Below are positions 9,860 to 18,247 of a stretch of 64,000 nucleotides of DNA, one piece after another. The notes below the pieces were generated by a model. That model saw only the letters and a list, made by a program, of their open reading frames with translations. It was not told the DNA's origin and made no database searches. The position numbers and the translations under genes were made by a program. The first letter of the stretch is position 1; every line of letters starts with the position of its first letter. This DNA is from Synechococcus sp. NOUM97013 (GTDB taxonomy: Bacteria; Cyanobacteriota; Cyanobacteriia; PCC-6307; Cyanobiaceae), in NCBI RefSeq assembly GCF_014279815.1, contig NZ_CP047941.1, forward strand, positions 2,356,001 through 2,420,000, given 5' to 3'.

Positions 9860-10337
9860 GGCAGCACCCTGGCTGACACAAGAGAGTCAGGGGCTCACCT
9901 CCATTTTGCTGCGATCGCATCAACGGGCCTTCGGGAGAGCACTGCTTGCTTGCGATCGTCCAGGGACGTCACGGCGGCTGACCAACCAGGAGCTGTTCAG
10001 CAGCGCCATGGCGGTGCTGGCCCATGACAGCAGCAACGACCCGCGCTTGATCTATGCCAATGCCACGGCTCTACGCCTCTGGCAACGCCCCTGGCCCGAG
10101 ATGATCGGCATGCCGTCGCGTTACACCGCTGAAGAAGGGGCACGACGGGAGCGTGCCTCCGCCCTACAGCAGGCACAGCGCCAGGACGCCATCGAGGGCT
10201 ACCGAGGCATCCGCGTCAGCGGAAATGGACGCCGATTCATGATCAACAACGCCAGGATCTGGACCCTTTGGGATGAAGAAAATCGCAGCTTCGGACAGGC
10301 TGCCGCTTTCTCCAACTGGTATTGGATTGTGCCCTGA
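9852..10337 (+). CDS. MEKHLA domain protein
   Basis: A protein of 161 residues matching the MEKHLA (PAS-like) family: IYANATALRLWQRPWPEMIG, MPSRYTAEEGARRER, YRGIRVSGNGRRF and the end GQAAAFSNWYWI. In known cases the domain is a small-ligand or light-sensing PAS-related fold, also found at the end of plant HD-ZIP III factors; the bacterial role is unknown. The start is taken as GTG at 9852, which overlaps the SWIM stop by 8 bp. An upstream ATG at 9732 would add 40 residues that are only the shadow of the SWIM frame. It is the probable last gene of the operon beginning at 5339. Confidence 0.8.
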   Translation: MAEAAPWLTQESQGLTSILLRSHQRAFGRALLACDRPGTSRRLTNQELFSSAMAVLAHDSSNDPRLIYANATALRLWQRPWPEMIGMPSRYTAEEGARRERASALQQAQRQDAIEGYRGIRVSGNGRRFMINNARIWTLWDEENRSFGQAAAFSNWYWIVP

Positions 10338-10506
10338 GAGCGAACGGTTCGGCTCTCACGCCAAGGCTGTCGCAACAACCGAACTCGGTGGTCTTGACCG
10401 TACCAAACCGGACGGTTCTCCACCTCTTCAGATTCAATCAACCGGCGCAGATTGATCTCGTGGGTGATGCCAACACCCCATCAACATCACTCCTGAGGAG
10501 TTCATC
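10338..10506 (+). promoter_or_regulatory. Hsp20 upstream region
   Basis: Leader of the small heat-shock gene. A strong ribosome site (TGAGGAG) sits 9 nt before the ATG at 10507. A short inverted repeat (ACCGT, 10-nt spacer, ACGGT) lies near 10398-10417. I see no CIRCE element, so HrcA control is not supported. The promoter itself cannot be fixed by eye. Confidence 0.35.
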
Positions 10507-10920
10507 ATGATCACCCTTCGCCAATCCCCCTTCGATCTGTTCGAGCGCCTCGACCAGCAGCTGTCCCAGGCGGAGCGGGTTCCCGCAGCCGAGATTCACG
10601 AAACCGCCGACCACTACTCCGTGCGCCTGGAACTGCCCGGCGTCGCCCGCGACTCGATCGATGTGAAGGCCACCGACCGCAGCTTGAGCGTCAGCGCCGA
10701 GCGGCAACCCCTGCAGCCTGAAGCGTCCGAAGAAGCGGCTGACTCCACCGAAACAGCCCTACTCAGCGAATTCCGCTACGGCACCTGGAGCCGCAGCTTC
10801 CGCTTTGCCCAGGGTTTAAACCGAGAGGCCATCACCGCCAACTACCGAGACGGCGTGCTGGAAATCACGGCGGGTAAAACCCAAAGTCACACCAGCGTGA
10901 CGGTGGCTGTGGACGCCTGA
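10507..10920 (+). CDS. Hsp20/alpha-crystallin family small heat-shock protein
   Basis: A protein of 137 residues. It opens with the usual bacterial N-terminus (MITLRQSPFDLFERLDQQL), and the alpha-crystallin domain spans about residues 30-130: ETADHYSVRLELPGVARDSI, a variable loop, then FRYGTWSRSFRFAQGLNREA and YRDGVLEITAGK, where the GVLEI motif is the family hallmark. Such proteins form oligomers that hold unfolding proteins and, in cyanobacteria, also stabilise thylakoids under heat. The start has a strong Shine-Dalgarno sequence. The gene stands alone, closed by a good intrinsic terminator. Length is usual for the family. Confidence 0.93.
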   Translation: MITLRQSPFDLFERLDQQLSQAERVPAAEIHETADHYSVRLELPGVARDSIDVKATDRSLSVSAERQPLQPEASEEAADSTETALLSEFRYGTWSRSFRFAQGLNREAITANYRDGVLEITAGKTQSHTSVTVAVDA

Positions 10921-10970
10921 CTTGCAGCCATCACACAGGCATGACCAACAGAGAAGAGAACGAGACCCTG

Positions 10971-10997
10971 GCCCTCGCTTTCCGGCGAGGGCTTTTT
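10971..10997 (+). terminator. Intrinsic terminator after hsp20
   Basis: A perfect 8-bp stem (GCCCTCGC / GCGAGGGC) with the 6-nt loop TTTCCG is followed by five T residues. It lies about 50 bp after the hsp20 stop and just before the end of the convergent Nramp-like gene. Confidence 0.9.
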
Positions 10998-11020
10998 CAT
11001 GGCGAGCGGGCCCCTAGGGA

Positions 11021-12325
11021 TCAACGCGTGAGCGACCAGCCAATGAACAACAAGCTGAAGCCCACCAGAAACACCAGACCAAACCAACTGAGCGCCCGCA
11101 TGGCCGGTCCATCGCGATGCTGCGGCTCCACTAAGGGACTGTTCATGGTGTCCATCGCCATCCAGGCGAACACCGGCGCCGTGAGGAAACTGCCCGTCAT
11201 CGCACCGAACACGAAATCCTTGACGGTGATGCCACCGCTGTAAGCCCAAAGCAGCGCCACCAGGGCCGCCAACAGATGAAGCAGGATCCACAGCCCCAGC
11301 CGCCGGCGCTGGGGGCCGGGCGCCGAGTCGCCCCGATCCACGCCCTGCAACAAACCCTGAATGGCGGAGATGCTGCGCGGATAGGCATCCAGACAAGTGA
11401 GCGTGGTGCTGAACATGGCAGCGAAGGCCGCTGGAATGATGATCCAGGCGGCCCAGGTGCCCATGGCGTCGGTGTAGATGCGGATGAGGTTCTGGGCGAA
11501 AGCGACGCCACTTCCCTGCATCATTCCGTCGCCGGTGCCATACATCGTGTAGGCACCAAGGATCACGAAGAACATGGACGTGACCACCGTGATGCCGTAA
11601 CCGAGATTGAAGTCGGTCTCGGCCTCCTTGAGCGATGCCGTGTGATCACTGTCGCGGGCACGGGAGAACATCCAGAGCGATGGCCACACGCACATCTCCA
11701 CGGGCCCCGGCATCCAGCCCATCAATGGGATCAGAAAACCAAGGTCGGCCAGCTGCCAAGGAGAAGGATCGGCCGCAAGCCAGGTGGAGGCCACATCGCC
11801 GGCGGGACCGCGGATCAGCAAGGACGCCGCGGCCACCCCGGTGAGCAGGGTGAGCAACGCCACCAGCACCTTCGACAATCGATCCAGAGCCCGGTAATGA
11901 CCAAACAGAAGGATCAAGCCACAGGCCGCCAGAACAGCGATCGACAAGGCAAAGGGGTTGCTGTCAACCAGCAAGGGCACGTTGGTGAGCAGCAGCCCCG
12001 CCACGAAGCTCACCGCCGCAATCGTGAACGTCCCGGTGAACAAACTCACCAGCAGATACAAGGGCAGATAGGTCTTGCTGCGCTGCTGAAATCCCTCCAG
12101 CAAAGACAGCCCCGTGGCAGCCGTGAAGCGGCTTCCGACCCGAAGAAAGGGATATTTCACCAAGTTGGTGAGCAGGATCAGGCCCACCAGAGCAAACCCA
12201 AAACGGGCACCGGCGGTGGTGGACGACATCAGGTGGGAGCCACCGATGCAGGCACCGGCCAACAAGATGCCGGGGCCGAGGCTGCGTCGCACGCCTGAGA
12301 TCGCGTTGACGGCGCTGGATGACAT
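11021..12325 (-). CDS. Divergent Nramp-family metal transporter-like protein
   Basis: An inner-membrane protein of about 434 residues with roughly 11 hydrophobic spans and the Nramp layout, opening with SLGPGILLAGACIGGSHL. In classical Nramp Mn/Fe transporters span 1 holds DPGN and span 6 holds MPH. Here the matching places read IGGSH and GWMPGPVEM, so the usual metal-binding Asp, Asn and His are missing. Related proteins with altered sites move other ions (for example Mg2+) or have no known substrate, so manganese or iron transport should not be assumed. The first ATG (12325) is chosen over a GTG 5 codons upstream. It is divergent from flv3, 72 bp away. Confidence 0.8.
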   Translation of the reverse strand: MSSSAVNAISGVRRSLGPGILLAGACIGGSHLMSSTTAGARFGFALVGLILLTNLVKYPFLRVGSRFTAATGLSLLEGFQQRSKTYLPLYLLVSLFTGTFTIAAVSFVAGLLLTNVPLLVDSNPFALSIAVLAACGLILLFGHYRALDRLSKVLVALLTLLTGVAAASLLIRGPAGDVASTWLAADPSPWQLADLGFLIPLMGWMPGPVEMCVWPSLWMFSRARDSDHTASLKEAETDFNLGYGITVVTSMFFVILGAYTMYGTGDGMMQGSGVAFAQNLIRIYTDAMGTWAAWIIIPAAFAAMFSTTLTCLDAYPRSISAIQGLLQGVDRGDSAPGPQRRRLGLWILLHLLAALVALLWAYSGGITVKDFVFGAMTGSFLTAPVFAWMAMDTMNSPLVEPQHRDGPAMRALSWFGLVFLVGFSLLFIGWSLTR

Positions 12326-12397
12326 GACAGCTGAACGCACTGCAAGCCATCTTCCAACCCACCCTTCCTAAAGTTGATTTCCGTCGCATTTCCCGAC

Positions 12398-14152
12398 ATG
12401 GTCGCCGCCGCCCCGGCTGTCACCGGACGTTTGAGTCTTCAGTGCGAGGCGATTGCGTCCGACAGCAGCACGATCCGTTCCCTCGACTGGGAACGCAGCC
12501 GCTTCGACATTGAGTTTGGACTGCGCAACGGAACTACCTACAACAGCTTTTTGGTGCGCGGGGAACGCACCGCCCTGATTGACACCAGCCACGCCAAGTT
12601 CCGTGACACCTGGATCCCAATGCTGCAGGAGCAGATTGATCCAAAGGCGATCGATGTTTTGATCGTCAGCCACACCGAACCCGATCACTCCGGCCTGATT
12701 GGCGATCTGCTGGATCTGAATCCCGAGATTGAAATCGTGGGATCCAAGGTTGCTATTCAGTTCCTGGAGAACCAGGTGCACAGGCCGTTCAAATCACGGG
12801 CGGTGAAAAGTGGCGACGAACTGGATCTCGGCACGAACAGCGACAGCGGTGTGAGCCATCGCTTTGAGTTCCTTAGCGCTCCCAACCTGCACTGGCCGGA
12901 CACGATCTTCTCTTTCGATCACGGCACGGGCGTTCTCTACACCTGTGATGCCTTCGGACTGCATTACTGCTCCGATGATGTCTTCGACTGCGATCCAGGC
13001 GCGATCGCGCCCGATTTCCGCTTTTACTACGACTGCTTGATGGGCCCCAATGCCCGCAGCGTGCTGCAGGCGCTCAAGCGCATGGATGGGCTGCCGGAGA
13101 TCAACACGATTGCTGTGGGCCATGGACCCTTGCTGCGTGAACATCTGCAGCATTGGCTCGACGACTACCGCACCTGGAGCGGTCAGCGCAGCAAAGGCGA
13201 AAGCTATGCCGCTGTCTGCTATCTGAGCCAATACGGTTTTTCTGATCGCATCAGTCAGGCCATCGCCCATGGCATCGGCAAAGCCGAAGCTCAGGTGCAA
13301 CTCGTGGACCTGCGCGCCACGGATCCCCAGGAACTGACGGCACTGATTGGCGATGCCAAGGCGGTGGTGGTGCCCACCTGGCCCGCAGAGCCCGACAGCG
13401 ATCTGCAGGCAGCCATCGGCACGCTTCTAGCTGCCCTCGGTCCCAAACAGACGGTCGGGGTTTACGACGCCTTTGGCGGCAATGACGCGCCCATCGATGC
13501 TGTGGCCAGCCAATTGCGCAGCCAAGGACAAAAGGAAGCATTTGCGCCGCTGCGCATCCGACAGCTTCCCTCCGGTGCCGACTACCAGCGCTGCGAAGAA
13601 GCCGGAACGGACCTGGGTCAACTGCTGACACGCGCCAAAACCATCGCCGCCATGAAGAGCCTCGATGGTGACCTCGACAAAGCACTGGGACGGCTCAGCG
13701 GTGGTCTGTATGTGGTGACCGCCAGTCAGGGCGAAGGCGAGGCCCAACGACGCAGTGCCATGGTCGCTAGCTGGGTCAGCCAGGCCAGCTTTGCGCCCCC
13801 AGGCCTGACCGTGGCCGTCGCCAAGGACCGCGCGATCGAAACGCTGATGCAGGTGGGCGATCGGTTCGTGCTCAACGTGCTGCGGGACGACAACCATCAA
13901 GAGCTGATGCGTCACTTCCTCAAGCGCTTCCTTCCCGGTGCCGATCGCTTCGAAGGTGTGAACGTTCTGGAGGGCGTTGCGGACGGTGGTCCGGTGCTCG
14001 GTGATGCCCTGGCCTATCTCGGCTGCCGGGTGGAACAGCGGATGGAAGGGCCTGACCACTGGATCATCTACGCCGTTGTGGAACAGGGCAACGTGGCCGA
14101 CACCGAAGCCATCACCGCCGTGCATCACCGCAAAGTGGGGAACCACTACTGA
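12398..14152 (+). CDS. flv3: Flavodiiron protein, Flv3-like
   Basis: A cyanobacterial class C flavodiiron protein of about 584 residues. It has three parts: a metallo-beta-lactamase-like diiron domain with the classical ligands (HTEPDHSG near residue 87, CDAFG near 190, GHG near 243), a flavodoxin-like FMN domain (YAAVCYLSQYGFSDRISQA), and a C-terminal flavin reductase domain (MVASWVSQASFAPPGLTVAV). In cyanobacteria Flv3 with Flv1 passes electrons from photosystem I to oxygen, making water and protecting against light fluctuation. The ATG at 12398 is preferred to a TTG 8 codons upstream. The stop overlaps the flv1 start (TGATG), so translation is probably coupled. Flv3 rather than Flv2/Flv4 is inferred from the pairing with a gene lacking the ligands. 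Confidence 0.92.
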   Translation: MVAAAPAVTGRLSLQCEAIASDSSTIRSLDWERSRFDIEFGLRNGTTYNSFLVRGERTALIDTSHAKFRDTWIPMLQEQIDPKAIDVLIVSHTEPDHSGLIGDLLDLNPEIEIVGSKVAIQFLENQVHRPFKSRAVKSGDELDLGTNSDSGVSHRFEFLSAPNLHWPDTIFSFDHGTGVLYTCDAFGLHYCSDDVFDCDPGAIAPDFRFYYDCLMGPNARSVLQALKRMDGLPEINTIAVGHGPLLREHLQHWLDDYRTWSGQRSKGESYAAVCYLSQYGFSDRISQAIAHGIGKAEAQVQLVDLRATDPQELTALIGDAKAVVVPTWPAEPDSDLQAAIGTLLAALGPKQTVGVYDAFGGNDAPIDAVASQLRSQGQKEAFAPLRIRQLPSGADYQRCEEAGTDLGQLLTRAKTIAAMKSLDGDLDKALGRLSGGLYVVTASQGEGEAQRRSAMVASWVSQASFAPPGLTVAVAKDRAIETLMQVGDRFVLNVLRDDNHQELMRHFLKRFLPGADRFEGVNVLEGVADGGPVLGDALAYLGCRVEQRMEGPDHWIIYAVVEQGNVADTEAITAVHHRKVGNHY

Positions 14153-15981
14153 TGGCTGAGACGTCAGCGCCGACCGCAGCCGCCAGCCAACGGGACGTGA
14201 TCACCCTGCCCATCAGCCCCGGACTGGTGTGCCTGCGCGGCCTCAGCCCGCAACGGCTCCGCTTCGAGCTGGAATATGCCTTGGAGCGCGGCAGCACCGC
14301 CAACAGTTTTCTGTTTGAGGCTGGCTCTGCAGCCGATGGCCAGCCCTGTCCTGCACTGCTGGTGCACCCCCCCGGAGCGGCCTATGCGGATGTGTTCCTG
14401 CCCGCCCTGGCGTCGGCTCTCCCCGACGGTTGTGATGAGCTGCTGGTGGTGGTGGGCCATGTGAATCCCAACCGGGTGGCTCTGCTGCGCTCCCTGGCGG
14501 AGATCTATTCCCAGATCACGCTGATCTGCTCCAACCCCGGGGCCAAGCTGCTGCAGGAGCTGTGGATGCAGCGAAAGCCCCTGCCCCCAGGGGAACTGGA
14601 CGAGCGTCCGCCACTGCCATCGCTGCCGGAGCTGCGGGTGATCCGCCAAGAGCAGAGCTTGCCCCTCAGCCATGGGCACACCCTGGACCTATTGCCGGCA
14701 CCTACCCCGCGCTGGCCTGGCGGCCTGCTGGCGTTTGAGCAGAGCGAGGGGCTGTTGATGAGTGACAAGCTCTTCTCCGCCCATGTCTGTACCCCGGACT
14801 GGGCCGAAAGCAACCGCAGCGCCACCGAAGAGGAGCGACGCCACTTTTACGACTCGCTGATGGCCCCGATGGCCAGCCAGGTGGATGCCGTGGTGGGACG
14901 CCTCGAAGAGCTCGACATCCGCACGATCGCGCCGGGACACGGTCCCGCCATCGAAGCCAGCTGGCGCAGCCTGCTCAATGACTACCGGCGCTGGGGCGAA
15001 ACCCACCAGAACGCCACGCTGAACGTGGCCCTGCTGTTCGCTAGCGCCTACGGCAACACCGCCGCTATCGCGGATGCCTTGGCCCGCGGCGTGAGCCGCA
15101 CGGGTGTCGCCGTATGCAGCCTCAACTGCGAGTTCACCCCCAGCGATGAACTGCTGAAAACGATTCGCTCCGCCGACGCCATCCTGATGGGGTCACCGAC
15201 GCTGGGCGGCCACGCGCCCACTCCGATCGTTTCAGCTCTAGGAACCGTTCTGGCGGAGGGTGATCGCAGCAAACCCGTCGGGGTGTTCGGCAGCTTCGGC
15301 TGGAGCGGAGAAGCGGTGGATCTTCTGGAAAACAAGCTGCGGGACGGCGGTTTCAGCTTCGGCTTTGAGCCGATCCGCATCAAGTTCAGCCCGGACCGCA
15401 CCAAGGTGAAGGAGCTGGAGGAAACCGGCACCCGCTTTGCCAGGCAACTGCTACGCGCGGAGCAGCGGGCGCAGAGGCGCAGTGCCGGTGGCATGAGCGA
15501 AAGCCGCAGCGATCCCGCGGTGCTGGCCCTGGGACGCGTGGTGGGATCCCTGTGCGTTCTCACCACGCGGAAGGCTGAGCTCAGTGGAGCGATGGTGGCC
15601 AGCTGGGTCAGCCAGGCCAGCTTTTCTCCTCCCGGACTCACCGTTGCGGTGGCCAAAGATCGTGCAGTGGAAGCGCTGCTGCATAAGGGCGATCGCTTCG
15701 CGCTCAACGTGCTGGCCGAAGGACGCGAAACCGGTCCGATGAAGCAATTTCTGCAGCCATTCGAACCGGGGGCGGACCGCTTCGCAGGACTGGATCTGGA
15801 GAGCAGTCCTTCCGAGCAACCGCTTCTACCGAACGCTCTGGCCTGGATGGAAGGCGAAGTGAAGCAGCGGATGGAATGCGGAGACCACTGGCTGATCTAT
15901 GCCGAAGTTCTGCATGGCGGCCTGTTCGACAAGGAGGGCAGCACCGCCGTGCATCAGCGCCGCAGCGGTGCGAACTACTAG
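14152..15981 (+). CDS. flv1: Flavodiiron protein, Flv1-like (non-canonical diiron site)
   Basis: A protein of 609 residues with the same three-domain plan as the preceding gene. The diiron site is altered: where Flv3 has HTEPDH this protein has GHVNPNRV, and the CDAFG region reads SDKLFSAH. Loss of the acidic and His ligands is the mark of the Flv1-type partner, which works as a heterodimer with Flv3. The flavodoxin part (LLFASAYGNTAAIADALARG) and flavin reductase part (MVASWVSQASFSPPGLTVAV) are intact, and the latter is nearly identical to that of Flv3, pointing to an old duplication. The ATG lies inside the flv3 stop. It ends in GANY, like the GNHY end of Flv3. A hairpin follows. Confidence 0.92.
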   Translation: MAETSAPTAAASQRDVITLPISPGLVCLRGLSPQRLRFELEYALERGSTANSFLFEAGSAADGQPCPALLVHPPGAAYADVFLPALASALPDGCDELLVVVGHVNPNRVALLRSLAEIYSQITLICSNPGAKLLQELWMQRKPLPPGELDERPPLPSLPELRVIRQEQSLPLSHGHTLDLLPAPTPRWPGGLLAFEQSEGLLMSDKLFSAHVCTPDWAESNRSATEEERRHFYDSLMAPMASQVDAVVGRLEELDIRTIAPGHGPAIEASWRSLLNDYRRWGETHQNATLNVALLFASAYGNTAAIADALARGVSRTGVAVCSLNCEFTPSDELLKTIRSADAILMGSPTLGGHAPTPIVSALGTVLAEGDRSKPVGVFGSFGWSGEAVDLLENKLRDGGFSFGFEPIRIKFSPDRTKVKELEETGTRFARQLLRAEQRAQRRSAGGMSESRSDPAVLALGRVVGSLCVLTTRKAELSGAMVASWVSQASFSPPGLTVAVAKDRAVEALLHKGDRFALNVLAEGRETGPMKQFLQPFEPGADRFAGLDLESSPSEQPLLPNALAWMEGEVKQRMECGDHWLIYAEVLHGGLFDKEGSTAVHQRRSGANY

Positions 15982-15992
15982 GCGGATCTGCC

Positions 15993-16006
15993 CCCCTGAG
16001 CAGGGG
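15993..16006 (+). terminator. GC-rich hairpin after flv1
   Basis: CCCCTG and CAGGGG form a 6-bp perfect stem with only two bases between them, 12 bp after the flv1 stop; in practice a 4- to 5-bp stem with a wider loop. There is no T-run, so it is at best a weak terminator. Confidence 0.4.
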
Positions 16007-16029
16007 ATCAAACCGACTGCACGCCCCGC

Positions 16030-16050
16030 AACTCATACTCGCTATGAGTT
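16030..16050 (+). promoter_or_regulatory. Perfect inverted repeat upstream of rubrerythrin (candidate operator)
   Basis: AACTCATA, spacer CTCGC, TATGAGTT: an 8-bp perfect inverted repeat of 21 bp in all, ending 33 bp before the rubrerythrin ATG. Size and symmetry suit a dimeric repressor such as a Fur/PerR-type or other redox regulator, but it does not match the standard Fur or PerR box. A TAATCT element just downstream could serve as the -10 box, which would place the repeat over the -35 region. Confidence 0.55.
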
Positions 16051-16083
16051 AGGGCTAATCTGTTGATCATTTGATACCCAGGC

Positions 16084-16797
16084 ATGGATCTCTCCAAACC
16101 CAATACGCACGCCAATCTCGAGGCCGCTTTTGGTGGCGAGAGCATGGCCAACCGCAAATACCTGTTCTTCGCCGATGTGGCCAAGGCACTGGGCCACAAG
16201 GAGCTGGCCAAGTTGTTCCGCGACACCGCCGCCCAGGAAACGGAACACGCCTTTGCCCATTTCCGCCTGCTGCATCCTGAGCTGGTGGTGGAGGATCCGG
16301 CGGCCTTGAGCGATGAGCAGAAGCAGACCATGCTCCGCCGCTGCCTCGAGCTCGCCATCGAGGGCGAAACCTATGAGTACACCACCATGTATCCGGAGTT
16401 CACAGCCCAGGCCCAGAAAGACCGAGACGGTGGCGCAGCGGCGGAATTCGCCGAGCAGTCCCAGGAATCCGCCACCCATGCCGACGGCTTCCGCACTGCA
16501 GCCAAGAACTTCGGCCTGCTCACCCCGATTGAGAAGCATCACGCCGAAACCTATGGCGTGGCTCTGAAAGCACTGCAGGGCAAAGGCACAGCAGGGCAGG
16601 CCGAGCAACCGATCCCGGGCCAATGGATCTGCAAGCAGTGCTCGATGATCTACGACCCCGTGGCCGGCGATCCTGATTCCGGCATTGCCCCCGGCACCCC
16701 GTTTGAAGCGATTCCCGACGACTGGGAATGCCCGATCTGTGGCGCCCGGAAGGCCAGCTTCGTGCCCTACAGGGCCGCGGAATTGAAGGCAGCCTGA
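16084..16797 (+). CDS. Rubrerythrin with C-terminal rubredoxin domain
   Basis: A protein of 237 residues. The N-terminal ferritin-like diiron domain (1-165) shows the ligand pattern E..Exx[33 protein letters not shown], and later [20 protein letters not shown] and [17 protein letters not shown]. The C-terminal rubredoxin domain has two Cys pairs, ICKQCSMIY and ECPICGA, binding one iron. Rubrerythrins reduce hydrogen peroxide with electrons fed through the rubredoxin domain. The gene lies behind the flavodiiron pair and before an FMN reductase, so the block is devoted to oxygen and peroxide removal. The candidate operator at 16030-16050 suggests its own redox or iron control. Confidence 0.95.
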   Translation: MDLSKPNTHANLEAAFGGESMANRKYLFFADVAKALGHKELAKLFRDTAAQETEHAFAHFRLLHPELVVEDPAALSDEQKQTMLRRCLELAIEGETYEYTTMYPEFTAQAQKDRDGGAAAEFAEQSQESATHADGFRTAAKNFGLLTPIEKHHAETYGVALKALQGKGTAGQAEQPIPGQWICKQCSMIYDPVAGDPDSGIAPGTPFEAIPDDWECPICGARKASFVPYRAAELKAA

Positions 16798-16841
16798 GGC
16801 GGCATGGTCACAATGCAGTGTTCGACAGCGAAGGTGTGCCC

Positions 16842-17369
16842 ATGAGCTCAACCAGCAGTCCTGATGTGCTCGTCATCGCCGCCAGCAATGGCGAGAACCT
16901 GAGCCTGGCGCAGCGGGTTGTGGCGCAGGTGCACAGCCAGGGGAAGCGCGCCGAACTGCTGGACCTCACCAGCCTCGACCTTCCCCTGTTCACACCGCGG
17001 GTCAAGGAGCAAGGCATGCCCGCAGGCGTGAGGCCCCTGCACCACCAACTGATGGCGGCACCCCGCTGGGTGATCTGCGCGCCGGAATACAACGGCTCCA
17101 TTCCGCCGGTGCTCACCAACGCCATCGCCTGGCTGTCGGTGCAGGGGGATGACTTCCGAACGCTGTTCAACGGTCGACCGGTGGCCATGGCCAGCTTCTC
17201 TGGCGGGGCCGGCATCGAATTGCTGACGGTGCTGCGCATCCAGCTCACCCATCTCGGGGCGCAGGTGGTGGGACGCACGCTGGCAGGCAATCGGTCACGG
17301 CCACCCCAGGACAGCTCCATCCAGGATGTGCTCAAGCGCCTGCTGCAGATGTCGCCCCTGAGCCTTTGA
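16842..17369 (+). CDS. NAD(P)H-dependent FMN reductase family protein
   Basis: A flavodoxin-fold protein of 175 residues. Seen are the phosphate-binding N-terminus VLVIAASNGENLSLAQRV and the family motif APEYNGSIPPVLTNAIAWLS, where PEYNGS contacts the flavin, followed by NGRPVAMASFSGG. The family reduces FMN or quinones with NAD(P)H. The ATG at 16842 is chosen; an upstream start at 16728 would lie inside rubrerythrin. It sits 44 bp after rubrerythrin and 17 bp before pirin, a likely operon. A role in feeding electrons to rubrerythrin or keeping flavins reduced is inference. Confidence 0.88.
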   Translation: MSSTSSPDVLVIAASNGENLSLAQRVVAQVHSQGKRAELLDLTSLDLPLFTPRVKEQGMPAGVRPLHHQLMAAPRWVICAPEYNGSIPPVLTNAIAWLSVQGDDFRTLFNGRPVAMASFSGGAGIELLTVLRIQLTHLGAQVVGRTLAGNRSRPPQDSSIQDVLKRLLQMSPLSL

Positions 17370-17386
17370 GCGATCCCAGCGAGCCG

Positions 17387-18133
17387 ATGTCCGACCTCTC
17401 CGCAGAAGCCCAGCAGCAGGACGCGGCCCTACTGCGGCGCCCGGGCCCCGAACGGTTTCACACGCAAACCGAGTGGCTGGACTCCTTCCACAGCTTCTCC
17501 TTCGCAGGCCACTACTCCCCCGACTGGATGGGCTTCGGGCCCTTGCGGGTGATCAATGACGACGTCATTGCTGCAGGCCGTGGATTCGGCATGCACTCCC
17601 ACCGCGACATGGAGATCATCACCGTGATGGTGGACGGTCAACTCACCCATCGCGACTCGCTGGGCAACAGCGGCTTGCTGCAGACCGGAGAGGTGCAGCG
17701 CATGAGCGCCGGCACGGGCATCGTGCACAGCGAGATGAACGAGGCCGACCAGAGCTGCCGGCTGTTGCAGATCTGGATTGAACCCAGCAAGGACGGCCTC
17801 GCTCCCAGCTATGAACAGCGGGCGGTGCACCTCCGCGCCAACGACTGGACTCCGGTGCTCGATCCTCTGGACCCCGAGGCCATGGCCATCCAGCGCCCTG
17901 TCCACCTCTGGCGCGCCCAGGTCGCCAGGGGCAAGACCCTTGAACTACCGAGCGTTGAAGCGTCGCAGTACTGGCTTCAGGTCATTGATGGCGAGATCGA
18001 ACTGAAGTCGCTCAGCAGCAGAAACACACTTCGCAAAGGAGATGGCCTGGGCTTCCGCGGTCGTCCCACAGGCCTGCAGAGCCTCGAAAGCCGTTGCGAT
18101 CAAAGCGATCTCCTCTTATTTGCCCTGAACTAA
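17387..18133 (+). CDS. Pirin family protein (YhhW-like)
   Basis: A bicupin protein of about 248 residues. The N-terminal cupin carries the metal site typical of pirins: GFGMHSHRDMEIITVM (His ligands), and GTGIVHSEMN with the third His and the Glu. The start region WLDSFHSFSFAGHYSPDWMG is also typical. Known bacterial pirins are iron proteins; some act as quercetin dioxygenases, others as redox-sensing regulators, so the substrate is open. The ATG at 17387 is taken; a TTG at 17366 that overlaps the previous stop would add seven residues. It is the last gene of the rubrerythrin operon. Confidence 0.92.
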   Translation: MSDLSAEAQQQDAALLRRPGPERFHTQTEWLDSFHSFSFAGHYSPDWMGFGPLRVINDDVIAAGRGFGMHSHRDMEIITVMVDGQLTHRDSLGNSGLLQTGEVQRMSAGTGIVHSEMNEADQSCRLLQIWIEPSKDGLAPSYEQRAVHLRANDWTPVLDPLDPEAMAIQRPVHLWRAQVARGKTLELPSVEASQYWLQVIDGEIELKSLSSRNTLRKGDGLGFRGRPTGLQSLESRCDQSDLLLFALN

Positions 18134-18162
18134 GCCACGGCCGGTGCGGAGTCGCCCACATC

Positions 18163-18184
18163 AATCCCAAAGAGATTCGGGATT
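18163..18184 (+). terminator. Weak hairpin after pirin
   Basis: AATCCC and GGGATT pair across a 10-nt loop, 29 bp after the pirin stop. The stem is short and no T-run follows, so termination is only possible. Confidence 0.3.
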
Positions 18185-18247
18185 TGCGCCACACACCACA
18201 TCTGGCGGACTGAAATAACGACGTCACCACACAGCTCCATTCGGCGA

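Noticed and set aside
10338-10506. CIRCE element before hsp20
   Set aside because: No TTAGCACTC-N9-GAGTGCTAA-like repeat is present.
11276-12298. Open frame of 340 codons on the plus strand
   Set aside because: Antisense to the Nramp-like gene; Gln/His/Gly-rich composition typical of a shadow frame.
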